Positions 54,491 through 62,942 of a DNA stretch of 64,000 nt are shown one piece after another. A program made the position numbers and the translations under genes. Numbering within the stretch: position 1 is the stretch's first letter; every line of letters starts with the position of its first letter. Below the pieces are notes generated by a model, which was not told the origin of the DNA, ran no database searches, and saw nothing but the letters and a program-made list of their open reading frames with translations. The stretch comes from Gemmatimonas sp. (lineage in GTDB: Bacteria > Gemmatimonadota > Gemmatimonadetes > Gemmatimonadales > Gemmatimonadaceae): NCBI RefSeq assembly GCF_031426495.1, contig NZ_JANPLK010000059.1, forward strand, positions 62,001-126,000, read 5' to 3'.

Positions 54491-54872
54491 GCAACACTCC
54501 GTGGATATGAATGGTGAGCAGGGTGATCACTTCGCTGTGTGCCTGCTGAAGCGCGAGCGAGAGCGCCGTCCACCGTCCAGTGTCCTGGAGGGTGGCATCA
54601 GCCCCGTGAGCGAGCAGGGTGGCTACGGCTGCCGGGTGTCCCCAGAGCGCGGCCTTCATCAACGCGCTCGAGCCGTCTCCGGATCGAGCGTTCACCGCCG
54701 CGCCGGCGTCCAACAACAGCGCAATCGCGTCGGCACTGCCGACGATGGCGGCGTACATCAGGGCGCGGTTGCCGTCGGCGGTTGCCACATCGGGATCCGC
54801 GCCGTCGGCCAGCAGGCGGCGCATGACCCGCACATCGCCACGTCCGGCGGCGTCGCATAACTCCGAATGCAT
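54477..54872 (-). CDS. Small ankyrin-repeat protein
   Basis: 131 residues from the ATG at 54872 (the long frame to 55040 has a non-coding leader). Three to four ankyrin repeats: HSELCDAAGRGDVRVMRRLL, then NRALMYAAIVGSADAIALLL, then SSALMKAALWGHPAAVATLL, then WTALSLALQQAHSEVITLL. No signal. The gene overlaps the Ig-repeat lipoprotein by 14 bases, so the two are co-translated, an odd pairing of a cytoplasmic adaptor with a surface protein. Confidence 0.8.
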   Translation of the reverse strand: MHSELCDAAGRGDVRVMRRLLADGADPDVATADGNRALMYAAIVGSADAIALLLDAGAAVNARSGDGSSALMKAALWGHPAAVATLLAHGADATLQDTGRWTALSLALQQAHSEVITLLTIHIHGVLHVEK

Positions 54873-54962
54873 GTCGGCCTGGTCGTGGGGGGCGAAGTGC
54901 ACACGGGGCCGTCCGGCGGAGTCCGGATGGTCACCCGGACATCTGATATGGCAAAGCAAAGA

Positions 54963-54988
54963 CCGACCGTAGCCAAGGCTGCGGTCGG
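54963..54988 (-). terminator. Rho-independent terminator of the giant regulator
   Basis: CCGACCGTAGCC (54963-54974) pairs with GGCTGCGGTCGG (54977-54988) with one mismatch and a two-base loop. Read on the minus strand, the stem is followed by TCTTTGCTTTG, a T-rich run. It lies about 155 bases beyond the stop of the 1689-residue gene (55144), in the 270-base gap before the ankyrin gene. Confidence 0.65.
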
Positions 54989-55143
54989 CGGAGTAATCCC
55001 ATACGTTGCAATGGATTGCGACGAGCCGGTCGGCTCTCAATGGCCGAGCTCGGCTTACGCGAATGCTGTCAAAGTGTAAAGCAATGTGTAAGGCAAAGCT
55101 GTAAGACGACGCTGTACGACCTGGTGGTTTGACACCGCGATGT

Positions 55144-58100
55144 TCAGTCGCCGATCAGGTCGAGTGAACGCAGACGTGCGTACAGCGTCGGTCGACTAAT
55201 GTTGAGCAGGCGCGCCGCCGCCGCCCGGTTGCCATTCGTGCGCGCGAGTGCGTCGATCAACTGTTGCCGCGCGTCGGGTGCGGCCGGAATCTCGCGTGCC
55301 ACGGACCACGGCGACGGACCGGTAATCTCCACCGGCAGATCGCTGGGCCTGATGACGTCGCCGCGACATTTGACGGCCGCGTGCTCGAGCGCCGCCCGCA
55401 ACTCCCGCACGTTGCCCGGCCACGCGTATTCCCCGAGAAACTCCATCGCTTCGCTGCTGATCTCTATCGTGCGTTCGGCTGACCCGGAGACGCGGCGTAA
55501 GTGATCGGCCACCAGCATCGGCACATCTTCGGCGCGGGCGCGCAGCGGCGGTACCACCACCCGCACCCCCCGGATGCGATAGAGGAAATCCTCCCGCAGC
55601 GCACCCTGCGCGACCCGACTGGCGAGGTCACGGTGGGTGGCGGCGATGATGCGCAGGTCGACAGGTCGCGCACGCGTTTCGCCCAGACGAACGACCTCAC
55701 GCTCCTGCAATACGCGCAGGAGCGATGCCTGTACGCCCAGCGAGATGTCGCCGATCTCGTCGAGAAAGAGCGTGCCGCCGTGCGCGGCTTCCACCAGGCC
55801 AACCTGATCGGCGATCGCGCCGGTGAAGGCGCCACGGCGATGACCGAACAGCTGGCTCGACAAAATCGACTCGGTAAGCCCCGCACAGTTCACGGCAATG
55901 AACGGTTTACGGGCACGCCGACTCGCGTGGTGAATCGCCTGCGCGACCAGCTCCTTGCCGGAGCCGGTCTCCCCCTCAACGAGGACCGTGGTATCGAAAC
56001 TTGCGATGTCGCGGATCTCCTTCATCAGCACCTGCATCGGCAGGCTCGCGCCGATCAAGCCATCGAGGCGCGCCGGGAGCGTCGACGCAGGCACGTCGTA
56101 CACATCGGTGACGTCGTACAGGTACAGTAGACGGCCACCGGGGCGCTGCGGGTCGTCGCGGCATTCGATCTCCACCCAATAGCGCCGACCGGTGCCCGTC
56201 GTCAGGCGCGTGGCCAGTCGCTCATCGCGCGACGGTGGTGACGCCACGAGGGCGAGTAAGGCCGCGCGATCGGCGATATCGACCTGCAGCAGGTCACGCC
56301 AGCGTCGCCCTTCGGCGCCGCCTTCGCTGAGTTCGAGAATGGACTCAGCCGTGCGAGAGGCGAAGACCACCATGCCATCAGCCGCGATGGAGAGCGCGCC
56401 GGTGCGCAGCTGATCCAATAGCCCCCGCATATCGGTGTTGGCGCGTTGCAACGCGCCGTTCACGTGACCGAGCTGCGTGTTCGCTTCGAGCAGCAACCCA
56501 TTGCTTTCATCCAGGCGAGCCGTGCGCTCGCGTACCTGACCTTCGAGCCCGGCGCGCGCCTCGCGCAACGCGCTGTTGGCCGCAGCGAGTCGCAAGTGCG
56601 TGCGCACACGCGTGAGCAGCTCATCGCGGGAGACGGGCTTGGCCAGGAAATCATTGGCACCGGCGGCGAGTCCGGCCACCAGGTCCTGCACTTCATGACG
56701 CGCCGTGATCAGAATGATCGGCAGCGACTCAATCGCGAAGTCTTCGCGCAGCTGTTGGCACACGCTGAGGCCGTCGATGTCGGGAAGCATCACGTCCAGT
56801 AGCAGTAGGGCCGGCAGATCGGAGCGCTCCCGGATCGCGGCCACGGCCGATCGGCCGTCGCCGGCCGTCTCGATGCGATAGCCTTCCGGTGTCAGCAGGT
56901 TGCGCAACACGCGGAGGTTGATCGGATCATCATCGACTACAAGGATGCAGGGGCCGCTGTTCAACGCGAGTGCCGATCGCGTCGGCTCGACCGCGACTGC
57001 GTCCGCGACCGCGACCGCGTCGACGAGTGAGCGCATCGGTGGCGCTGTCCGATGATCCGGCACCTCGGCCACCGCCGTGAGATCGGCGATGGGCAGCGTG
57101 AACGAGAAGCGGGCGCCCTGTCCGGGCACTGACTCCAGCGCGAGCGTGCCGCCGTGCGCTTCGACGAGACGCCGGCAAATGGCGAGCCCGAGGCCCAGTC
57201 CCGTGCTCGTGGGCCCGATCGGCGACTGGCCATTCACATGCGGCGCCACGATTCGCGACTGCGCCTCGCTGCTGAGACCGATGCCCGTATCGATGATGCT
57301 CACCGTGATCAGCCCGTTGGCGTGCACGGCCTCCAAGCGAACGGTGCCTTGGGTGGTGAACTTGATGGCGTTGCCCACGAGATTCAGCAGGACTTGCTGC
57401 AGTCGTCCTTCGTCGGCGTGTGCGCGCGGCAAATCGGCGCTCACGTCGAGCGTGAGTGTCAGCCGCTTCGCAGCGGCGAGCGGTCGCATCAGCGCGAGCA
57501 CGGTGCCGCCCACCGTCCGCACGTCGATCGCACCGCGCTGCAGCACAAGGTCGCCATGGCGGAGACGCGAGAGATCGAGAATGTCATCCACCAGCCGGGC
57601 GAGACGCTTGCCGCTGCTGGCGATCAGCGCGAGATCCTCCGACATCGTCGGCGATGTTGTGCCGTGGACGCCCGCGAACAGCGCATCAGCGAGTCCGATA
57701 ATGCCGTTGAGCGGCGTGCGTAGCTCGTGCGACACATTGGTCAGGAGCTCGTCCTTCAGGCGGTCAACCGCGGACAGGCGCGCGGCGACCTCCCGTTCTC
57801 TGGCAAGGCGCGCATGCAGTGTGCGAAGGCGCGCGCGCACGGCAACCACTGTCGCACAAACGGCCAGCAGCAGTGCAAACAACCACGTGGCCGGTCGCTG
57901 ATACCAGCGATACGGTACCTCGACGAGGACCGACGCCGTCTCAGCGCTGGCGACGCCCTCGGGGCTGATTGCTTGCACACGGAATGTGTACTGGCCGGGT
58001 GCAAGCTTCGGATAGCGTGCCGCACGTCGTGCACCGGCGTCCACCCACGTGTCTTCAAGACCCTCGAGGCGGTAGCGGAATCGCACCTTCGTCGGATTCG

Positions 58101-60213
58101 TGAACGACGGCGCCGTGTACATGAACTCGAGATCTCCCCCGCCGGCGAGGGTGCGGACCGTCGGTGATGTCCGCGACGCGAAGGACAGCGGCTCATCGTT
58201 GACACGTACCTCGGTCACTACCACCGGCAGCGCGACGGCGCTTCGCACCCGCGGATCGAAGATGGCGAGTCCTTTGATTGTAGGCACCCAGATCGTGCTG
58301 TCGCGCATCTGCCAACCGGCCCATTGAATCCAGCCTTCGGTTTCGTCGCTCGGCATGCCGTCGGCGCTGCCGAACGACTGTGGATGGAGCAGGCGCAGCG
58401 TGCCATCCGCGACCGAGTCGAGCTCCGACAATCGCAGACGCGACACTCCGCGATTGCCCGTCGTCCAGAGCGATCCGGCGCCATCGTCGATGAGACGTGA
58501 GACGAAGTCGTCGGCCAATCCGTTGGCCGTGGTGATGCGCGCAAACCGACCATCGCGACGTCGCGTGATGCCGCCGCCGTAGGTCGCGATCCAGAGCGTA
58601 CCGCGGGCCTCGGCGCGTTGGTCCTCATGGACATCGCGAACCACGTCATGCCCCAATCCATCGGCCGTCGTAAAGCGCGCGATGCTGTCGCCCTGCACGC
58701 GCACAAGTGCACCGGCGGTTCCGAACCAGAGTGCGCCATCGCGGGATTGCCGGATCGAACTGACATTGCGGAGATCACGGAGGCGTCCGGCCAGCAGATC
58801 GACCGGTTTCCCGTTGCGCAGTTCGGCCACACCGCTCGTCCGACCCAACAGCAGCCGTGAATCGCGATCGCGGAAGACGGCGCGTACGGCGTTGAGGTCC
58901 GCGCTGTCGAACGCAAATGTCGTTCGGCGTTCGGTTGCGTCACCGCCGTTCTCGAAGCGCGTCACGCCAAGCAGGTGGGCTACCCAGAGTGTGCCGTCGC
59001 GGTCAGGATGCAGCGCCGACACGCCATCGAGACCGCCGATCGTGGTCAAGCGACCATCGCTCCATCGCTGCAGGCGCCAGTCGGAAATCCAGACATGGCC
59101 GGCGCGGTCCTGCACCACCGACCAGATGTCGTCCCGATACAGGCCGTCGCGCTGCGTGAGGCTGCGAACGCGAACAGGACTCCACTGAATCAAGCCCCGT
59201 CCATTGGGCGCGGCCCAGACGTTCCCCTCGCGATCGACCAGGAGCGCGCGGGTGCGGCCGTCGGGGCTGGGCGGTGCCTCAGGCCACACCGATTCGGCGA
59301 CCCCACCTTTCCAGCGCACGACGCCGCGGTTGGCAGTGCCCATCCAGAGAGTGCCGTCGCGTTCTTCGGCCGCACTGGTGCCACGTAACGCCGGCTGTTC
59401 GCCGCGCACGTTCAGCGGGCGAAGCGCACCGCGCTCCCAGATGTGCGTGCCCGTCTCGCCCACGACCCAGAATCCGCCGGCCCGACGCGGAGCAAATCGG
59501 GCCACGCCGGCGCGGGCCGGGTCGGTGCCCACCGGAACAAGTCTGACCGTTGATTCGCCGAGGATGACGATGCCGGCCGACGTCGCCGCCAGCATGGTGC
59601 CGTCGGCGTCGCGCGTGAGATCGGTGACGCGCGCGCTCGGGAATCCAGCCGCCGCATCGAAGCGTCGGGTCGTGCGCCCCGCGAGATGCACAACCTGTCC
59701 GGCCATGCCCACCCACACGCTGCCATCGCGATCGCGGACGACGGCGGTGGGACGGCTTCCCCATCCGCCGGCGGGCGGCTCGAGCGCGACGAACGCACCG
59801 TCGGCAAATCGCGACAGATCGCCGGCGTCGGTGACTGTCCAGAATCCGTCGGGATCAGGGAGCAAGGCGACGATGCGATCGTTGCGCAGACCGGGCGTGT
59901 CGCGGCTGGTGCGTGTTTCGAAGCGGACACCGTCGAAGCGGGACAGTCCCGCAAATGTGGCCACCCACAGAAATCCGTCGGACGTCTGTACGATGCCGGA
60001 CACGGAGTTCGCCGGCAGACCATGCTCGGAGGTCCAGACGCGTTCGCGATAGCGATCCGTCCCGATTTGCCGCGTCGACGCGGGCGACTGCGCGCGCGCA
60101 TCACGCCACGCGCCTAAGAGCGCGAGCGACAGCAGCAGCGGCAAGGAACACGTGATCAATCCGCCCAACGGCGGGAACGAGCGAAGGGCGCGAGACGTGC
60201 CGTTGAGACTCAC
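55144..60213 (-). CDS. Propeller-sensor hybrid kinase fused to a sigma-54 activator
   Basis: 1689 residues. Signal/anchor (about 15-42), then a two-component-regulator propeller (about 50-660; SVSGIVQTSDGFLWVATFAG and many FxDRDG blades), a Y_Y_Y domain (about 681-764), and a membrane span (WLFALLLAVCATVVAVRARL, about 772-792). Then HisKA (ELLTNVSHELRTPLNGIIGL, His about 828), ATPase domain (about 900-1045), and receiver (CILVVDDDPINLRVL; Asp about 1139). Then PAS (about 1255-1370), a sigma-54 AAA+ domain (Walker A EGETGSGKE, loop GAFTGA about 1460), and a Fis-type HTH (ARTNGNRAAAARLLNISRPT) at the end. Sensing, phosphotransfer and sigma-54 promoter activation are in one polypeptide. It is divergent from the GMC operon. 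Confidence 0.9.
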   Translation of the reverse strand: MSLNGTSRALRSFPPLGGLITCSLPLLLSLALLGAWRDARAQSPASTRQIGTDRYRERVWTSEHGLPANSVSGIVQTSDGFLWVATFAGLSRFDGVRFETRTSRDTPGLRNDRIVALLPDPDGFWTVTDAGDLSRFADGAFVALEPPAGGWGSRPTAVVRDRDGSVWVGMAGQVVHLAGRTTRRFDAAAGFPSARVTDLTRDADGTMLAATSAGIVILGESTVRLVPVGTDPARAGVARFAPRRAGGFWVVGETGTHIWERGALRPLNVRGEQPALRGTSAAEERDGTLWMGTANRGVVRWKGGVAESVWPEAPPSPDGRTRALLVDREGNVWAAPNGRGLIQWSPVRVRSLTQRDGLYRDDIWSVVQDRAGHVWISDWRLQRWSDGRLTTIGGLDGVSALHPDRDGTLWVAHLLGVTRFENGGDATERRTTFAFDSADLNAVRAVFRDRDSRLLLGRTSGVAELRNGKPVDLLAGRLRDLRNVSSIRQSRDGALWFGTAGALVRVQGDSIARFTTADGLGHDVVRDVHEDQRAEARGTLWIATYGGGITRRRDGRFARITTANGLADDFVSRLIDDGAGSLWTTGNRGVSRLRLSELDSVADGTLRLLHPQSFGSADGMPSDETEGWIQWAGWQMRDSTIWVPTIKGLAIFDPRVRSAVALPVVVTEVRVNDEPLSFASRTSPTVRTLAGGGDLEFMYTAPSFTNPTKVRFRYRLEGLEDTWVDAGARRAARYPKLAPGQYTFRVQAISPEGVASAETASVLVEVPYRWYQRPATWLFALLLAVCATVVAVRARLRTLHARLAREREVAARLSAVDRLKDELLTNVSHELRTPLNGIIGLADALFAGVHGTTSPTMSEDLALIASSGKRLARLVDDILDLSRLRHGDLVLQRGAIDVRTVGGTVLALMRPLAAAKRLTLTLDVSADLPRAHADEGRLQQVLLNLVGNAIKFTTQGTVRLEAVHANGLITVSIIDTGIGLSSEAQSRIVAPHVNGQSPIGPTSTGLGLGLAICRRLVEAHGGTLALESVPGQGARFSFTLPIADLTAVAEVPDHRTAPPMRSLVDAVAVADAVAVEPTRSALALNSGPCILVVDDDPINLRVLRNLLTPEGYRIETAGDGRSAVAAIRERSDLPALLLLDVMLPDIDGLSVCQQLREDFAIESLPIILITARHEVQDLVAGLAAGANDFLAKPVSRDELLTRVRTHLRLAAANSALREARAGLEGQVRERTARLDESNGLLLEANTQLGHVNGALQRANTDMRGLLDQLRTGALSIAADGMVVFASRTAESILELSEGGAEGRRWRDLLQVDIADRAALLALVASPPSRDERLATRLTTGTGRRYWVEIECRDDPQRPGGRLLYLYDVTDVYDVPASTLPARLDGLIGASLPMQVLMKEIRDIASFDTTVLVEGETGSGKELVAQAIHHASRRARKPFIAVNCAGLTESILSSQLFGHRRGAFTGAIADQVGLVEAAHGGTLFLDEIGDISLGVQASLLRVLQEREVVRLGETRARPVDLRIIAATHRDLASRVAQGALREDFLYRIRGVRVVVPPLRARAEDVPMLVADHLRRVSGSAERTIEISSEAMEFLGEYAWPGNVRELRAALEHAAVKCRGDVIRPSDLPVEITGPSPWSVAREIPAAPDARQQLIDALARTNGNRAAAARLLNISRPTLYARLRSLDLIGD

Positions 60214-60412
60214 GAGGTGCCGGTGGCATGATGAACGACGTGCCGCCAGTGCGAGCGAAATACTCGGTAGGTGGGAACGCGAATATCGGAGCCTGTGGCA
60301 GACAGGTCAATTCGACGTGGGCTCTGCCGCACGGGTGGCGGAGAAGATGATGCCGCCGCCATACTTCCCGGCGAAGGCGACGAGTCGACTGTCCGCACGC
60401 TAGCTTGGCAGC

Positions 60413-60430
60413 GGGTGCACCGGTGCACCC
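60413..60430. promoter_or_regulatory. Perfect 18-bp palindrome upstream of the GMC operon
   Basis: GGGTGCACC followed by GGTGCACCC at 60413-60430 is a perfect 18-bp inverted repeat, 29 bases before the GMC start and 200 bases from the divergent regulator start. Palindromes of this length in a divergent gap are typical operators. I could not see a matching sigma-54 -24/-12 element. Confidence 0.5.
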
Positions 60431-60459
60431 CTGCATCCCGCCCGTAGAGGAGTGTGCTT

Positions 60460-62247
60460 GTGTCCTCCCGTTCCAAAGTTGCCCCGCAGTACGATGTCAT
60501 CGTGGTCGGCTCCGGCGCCGGTGGTGGCATGGCCGCCTACCAGCTGTCGGTACAGGGGCTCAAGGTGCTGCTGCTGGAAGCGGGGCGGGACTACGACCCG
60601 GTCACCGAAACGCCCATGTTCCAGACGCCGAAAGACGCCCCCCTGCGTGGCAGCGGTAACGCGGACAAGCCGTTCGGTTTCTACGATGCCACGGTCGACG
60701 GCGGCTGGCGCGTGCCTGGCGAGCCGTTCACGACGGCACCGGGGAGCCAGTTCAGCTGGTGGCGTTCGCGCATGCTGGGCGGACGCACCAATCACTGGGG
60801 GCGTATCTCCCTGCGTATGGGCCCGTACGACTTCAAGCCCAAGTCGCGCGACGGGCTCGGTGCCGACTGGCCGATGACGTACGACACGATGGCGCCGTAC
60901 TACGACAAGACGGAACTGCTCATCGGCGTGTACGGCGGTGACGACGACTTGGAGAACACGCCGCGCTCCTCACCCGGCGTATTGCAGCCGCCGCCGGCCG
61001 CGCGCTCGTATGAGCTGCTGGCCAAGCAGGCGTGTGATCCGCTCAAGATTCCCGTGATCCCCGCGCACCGCGCCGTGCTCACGCAGCGACAGGACGCGAT
61101 GCGTTTGCCGGCCAGGCTGCACCCCGGCAATGCGCTGGCGCAGCGCGTGCTGCGCAAGAGCATGAACGATCGCATGGCCTGCTTCTACGCCACCGACTGT
61201 GGCCGCGGCTGCTCCATCAAGGCGAACTTCCAGAGCACCACGGTGCTGCTGCCGCCAGCGATGGCCACCGGCAACGTCACGTTGATCACCGATGCCATGG
61301 TGCGCGACGTGACGCTCGATGCGCAGGGCAAGGCGACTGGCGTGCATTACATCGACAAGCTCACGCGCGCTGATCAGCACGTGACGGCGAAGGTCGTCGT
61401 GCTGGCCGCCAGTGCCTGCGAAACGTCGCGCATCATGTTGAATTCCAAGAGCACGATGTTCCCGAACGGCATCGCCAACAGCAGCGGCGTGGTCGGCAAG
61501 TATCTCATGGACACCGTGGGCGCCGGACTGTCGGCCCAGATCCCAAGGCTCGAAAGCTTGCCGCCGGTGAATGAAGACGGCACGGCCGGCATTCACATGT
61601 ACATGCCGTGGTGGAAGTACGGCGACCAGAAGGCCGGCAAGATGTCGTTCGCGCGCGGGTACCACATCGAATTCGGCGGCGGTCGCGGCATGCCCGGTCC
61701 CGGCATCTTCGGTGGCCTCGAAAGTTTCACGCAGGGTGCGTACGGCAAGAAGTTCAAGGAAGAAGCGCGTCGCTACTACGGCTCGTTCATGTACTTCGAC
61801 GGCCGTGGCGAGATGATTCCGAACGAAGACTCGTATTGCGAGATCGATCCCGTCGCGGTCGACCAGTGGGGCATTCCGGTACTGCGTTTCCACTGGAAGT
61901 GGTCGGAGCATGAAATTCAGCAGGCGGCGCACATGCACGCCACGTTCGCCGAGATCATCGGCAAGATGGGCGGCACGGTGCAGGGCACGGTGCAGACCGA
62001 CGGCAACAAGGCGATCGCGGCCGGTGGGTCGATCATCCACGAAGTCGGGACGGTGCGCATGGGCAGCGATCCGAAAACGTCGGTGCTCAACGAGTTCGGT
62101 CAGTCGTGGGATGTGAAGAATCTGTACGTCACCGACGGAGCGACGTTCGTGTCGAACGCCGACAAAAACCCCACGCTGTCAATCCTCGCGCTCGCGTGGC
62201 GCAGCTGCGACCATCTCGTGGAAGAACTGAAGCGGGGGAATCTCTGA
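60460..62247 (+). CDS. GMC-family FAD-dependent dehydrogenase
   Basis: 595 residues from the GTG at 60460, with AGAGGAG at 60446-60452; the GTG at 60454 is too close to that site. FAD-binding motif VIVVGSGAGGGMAAYQLSVQ is at the N-terminus. SRMLGGRTNHWGRISLRMGP, then VVLAASACETSRIMLNS, and the late HEVGTVRMGSDPKTS and NADKNPTLSILALAWR carry the usual GMC elements with the active-site His and Asn. It probably oxidises a sugar or polyol and passes electrons on through its small subunit. It overlaps the next gene (TGATG). Confidence 0.9.
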   Translation: MSSRSKVAPQYDVIVVGSGAGGGMAAYQLSVQGLKVLLLEAGRDYDPVTETPMFQTPKDAPLRGSGNADKPFGFYDATVDGGWRVPGEPFTTAPGSQFSWWRSRMLGGRTNHWGRISLRMGPYDFKPKSRDGLGADWPMTYDTMAPYYDKTELLIGVYGGDDDLENTPRSSPGVLQPPPAARSYELLAKQACDPLKIPVIPAHRAVLTQRQDAMRLPARLHPGNALAQRVLRKSMNDRMACFYATDCGRGCSIKANFQSTTVLLPPAMATGNVTLITDAMVRDVTLDAQGKATGVHYIDKLTRADQHVTAKVVVLAASACETSRIMLNSKSTMFPNGIANSSGVVGKYLMDTVGAGLSAQIPRLESLPPVNEDGTAGIHMYMPWWKYGDQKAGKMSFARGYHIEFGGGRGMPGPGIFGGLESFTQGAYGKKFKEEARRYYGSFMYFDGRGEMIPNEDSYCEIDPVAVDQWGIPVLRFHWKWSEHEIQQAAHMHATFAEIIGKMGGTVQGTVQTDGNKAIAAGGSIIHEVGTVRMGSDPKTSVLNEFGQSWDVKNLYVTDGATFVSNADKNPTLSILALAWRSCDHLVEELKRGNL

Positions 62248-62942
62248 TGAGCGACGACGTGAACGACGAAACGCCGGTTGTGCACGGCATCGCGCGGCGC
62301 GATGCGCTGAAGGCGATGGCCGCGGCGGCCATGGTACCCATGCTGCCCACGCCGTCGTCGGCCACACCGGCCGCACCCGTGCCGCGCACACCGCTGCCGA
62401 TGCTCGACGACGCGCAACAAGCCAAGCGCAAAGGCCCGCGCGGCACGCCCAGTGATCCCGTGCTGCAGGTGGCCAAGGCCGACTGGCCCATGCGCCTGCA
62501 GCTGCGCGAACTGGCCACACTCACCGCGCTGTGCGACATGATCATCCCGGCCGATGGCAAGAGCCCGGCGGCGTCGACGGTCGGCGCGCCAGCGTACATC
62601 AACGAATGGGCCAGCCGTCCCGGCGGCGACGCATCGCTCGTGCGCGTGCGCGGCGGGCTGGCGTGGCTCGATCGTGAATCGAACACGCGCTTCGGCAAGC
62701 GATTCCATCTCGCCACCAACGCCCAGCGCACCGCGATCTGCGACGACATCTGCTACCTGCCGAAGGCCAAACCGGAGCATCAGTTCGCCGCGCAGTTCTT
62801 CGACACGATTCGAGACCAGACGGCGACGGCGTTCTACACCACACCGCAGGGCTGGAAAGACCTCGGCTACATCGGCAACGTGGCGATCCCGAAATTCGAA
62901 GGACCGAACGCGGAGATTCGTCGGAAAATCGGGCTGGAGTGA
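62247..62942 (+). CDS. Gluconate 2-dehydrogenase subunit 3-like small subunit
   Basis: 231 residues. A twin-arginine-like start (IARRDALKAMAAAAMVPML) is consistent with export of the folded complex. The family core LRELATLTALCDMIIPADGK is followed by VGAPAYINEW and YTTPQGWKDLGYIGN. This is the usual small subunit of periplasmic GMC dehydrogenases; it may help export and maturation of the flavoprotein. Start and stop overlap both neighbours (TGATG and GTGA), so three genes are tightly coupled. Confidence 0.9.
   Translation: MSDDVNDETPVVHGIARRDALKAMAAAAMVPMLPTPSSATPAAPVPRTPLPMLDDAQQAKRKGPRGTPSDPVLQVAKADWPMRLQLRELATLTALCDMIIPADGKSPAASTVGAPAYINEWASRPGGDASLVRVRGGLAWLDRESNTRFGKRFHLATNAQRTAICDDICYLPKAKPEHQFAAQFFDTIRDQTATAFYTTPQGWKDLGYIGNVAIPKFEGPNAEIRRKIGLE

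Noticed and set aside
60214..60459. Sigma-54 promoter before the GMC operon
   Set aside because: TGGCAGCGGGTGC at about 60407 has the wrong spacing for -24/-12; no other match in the gap.
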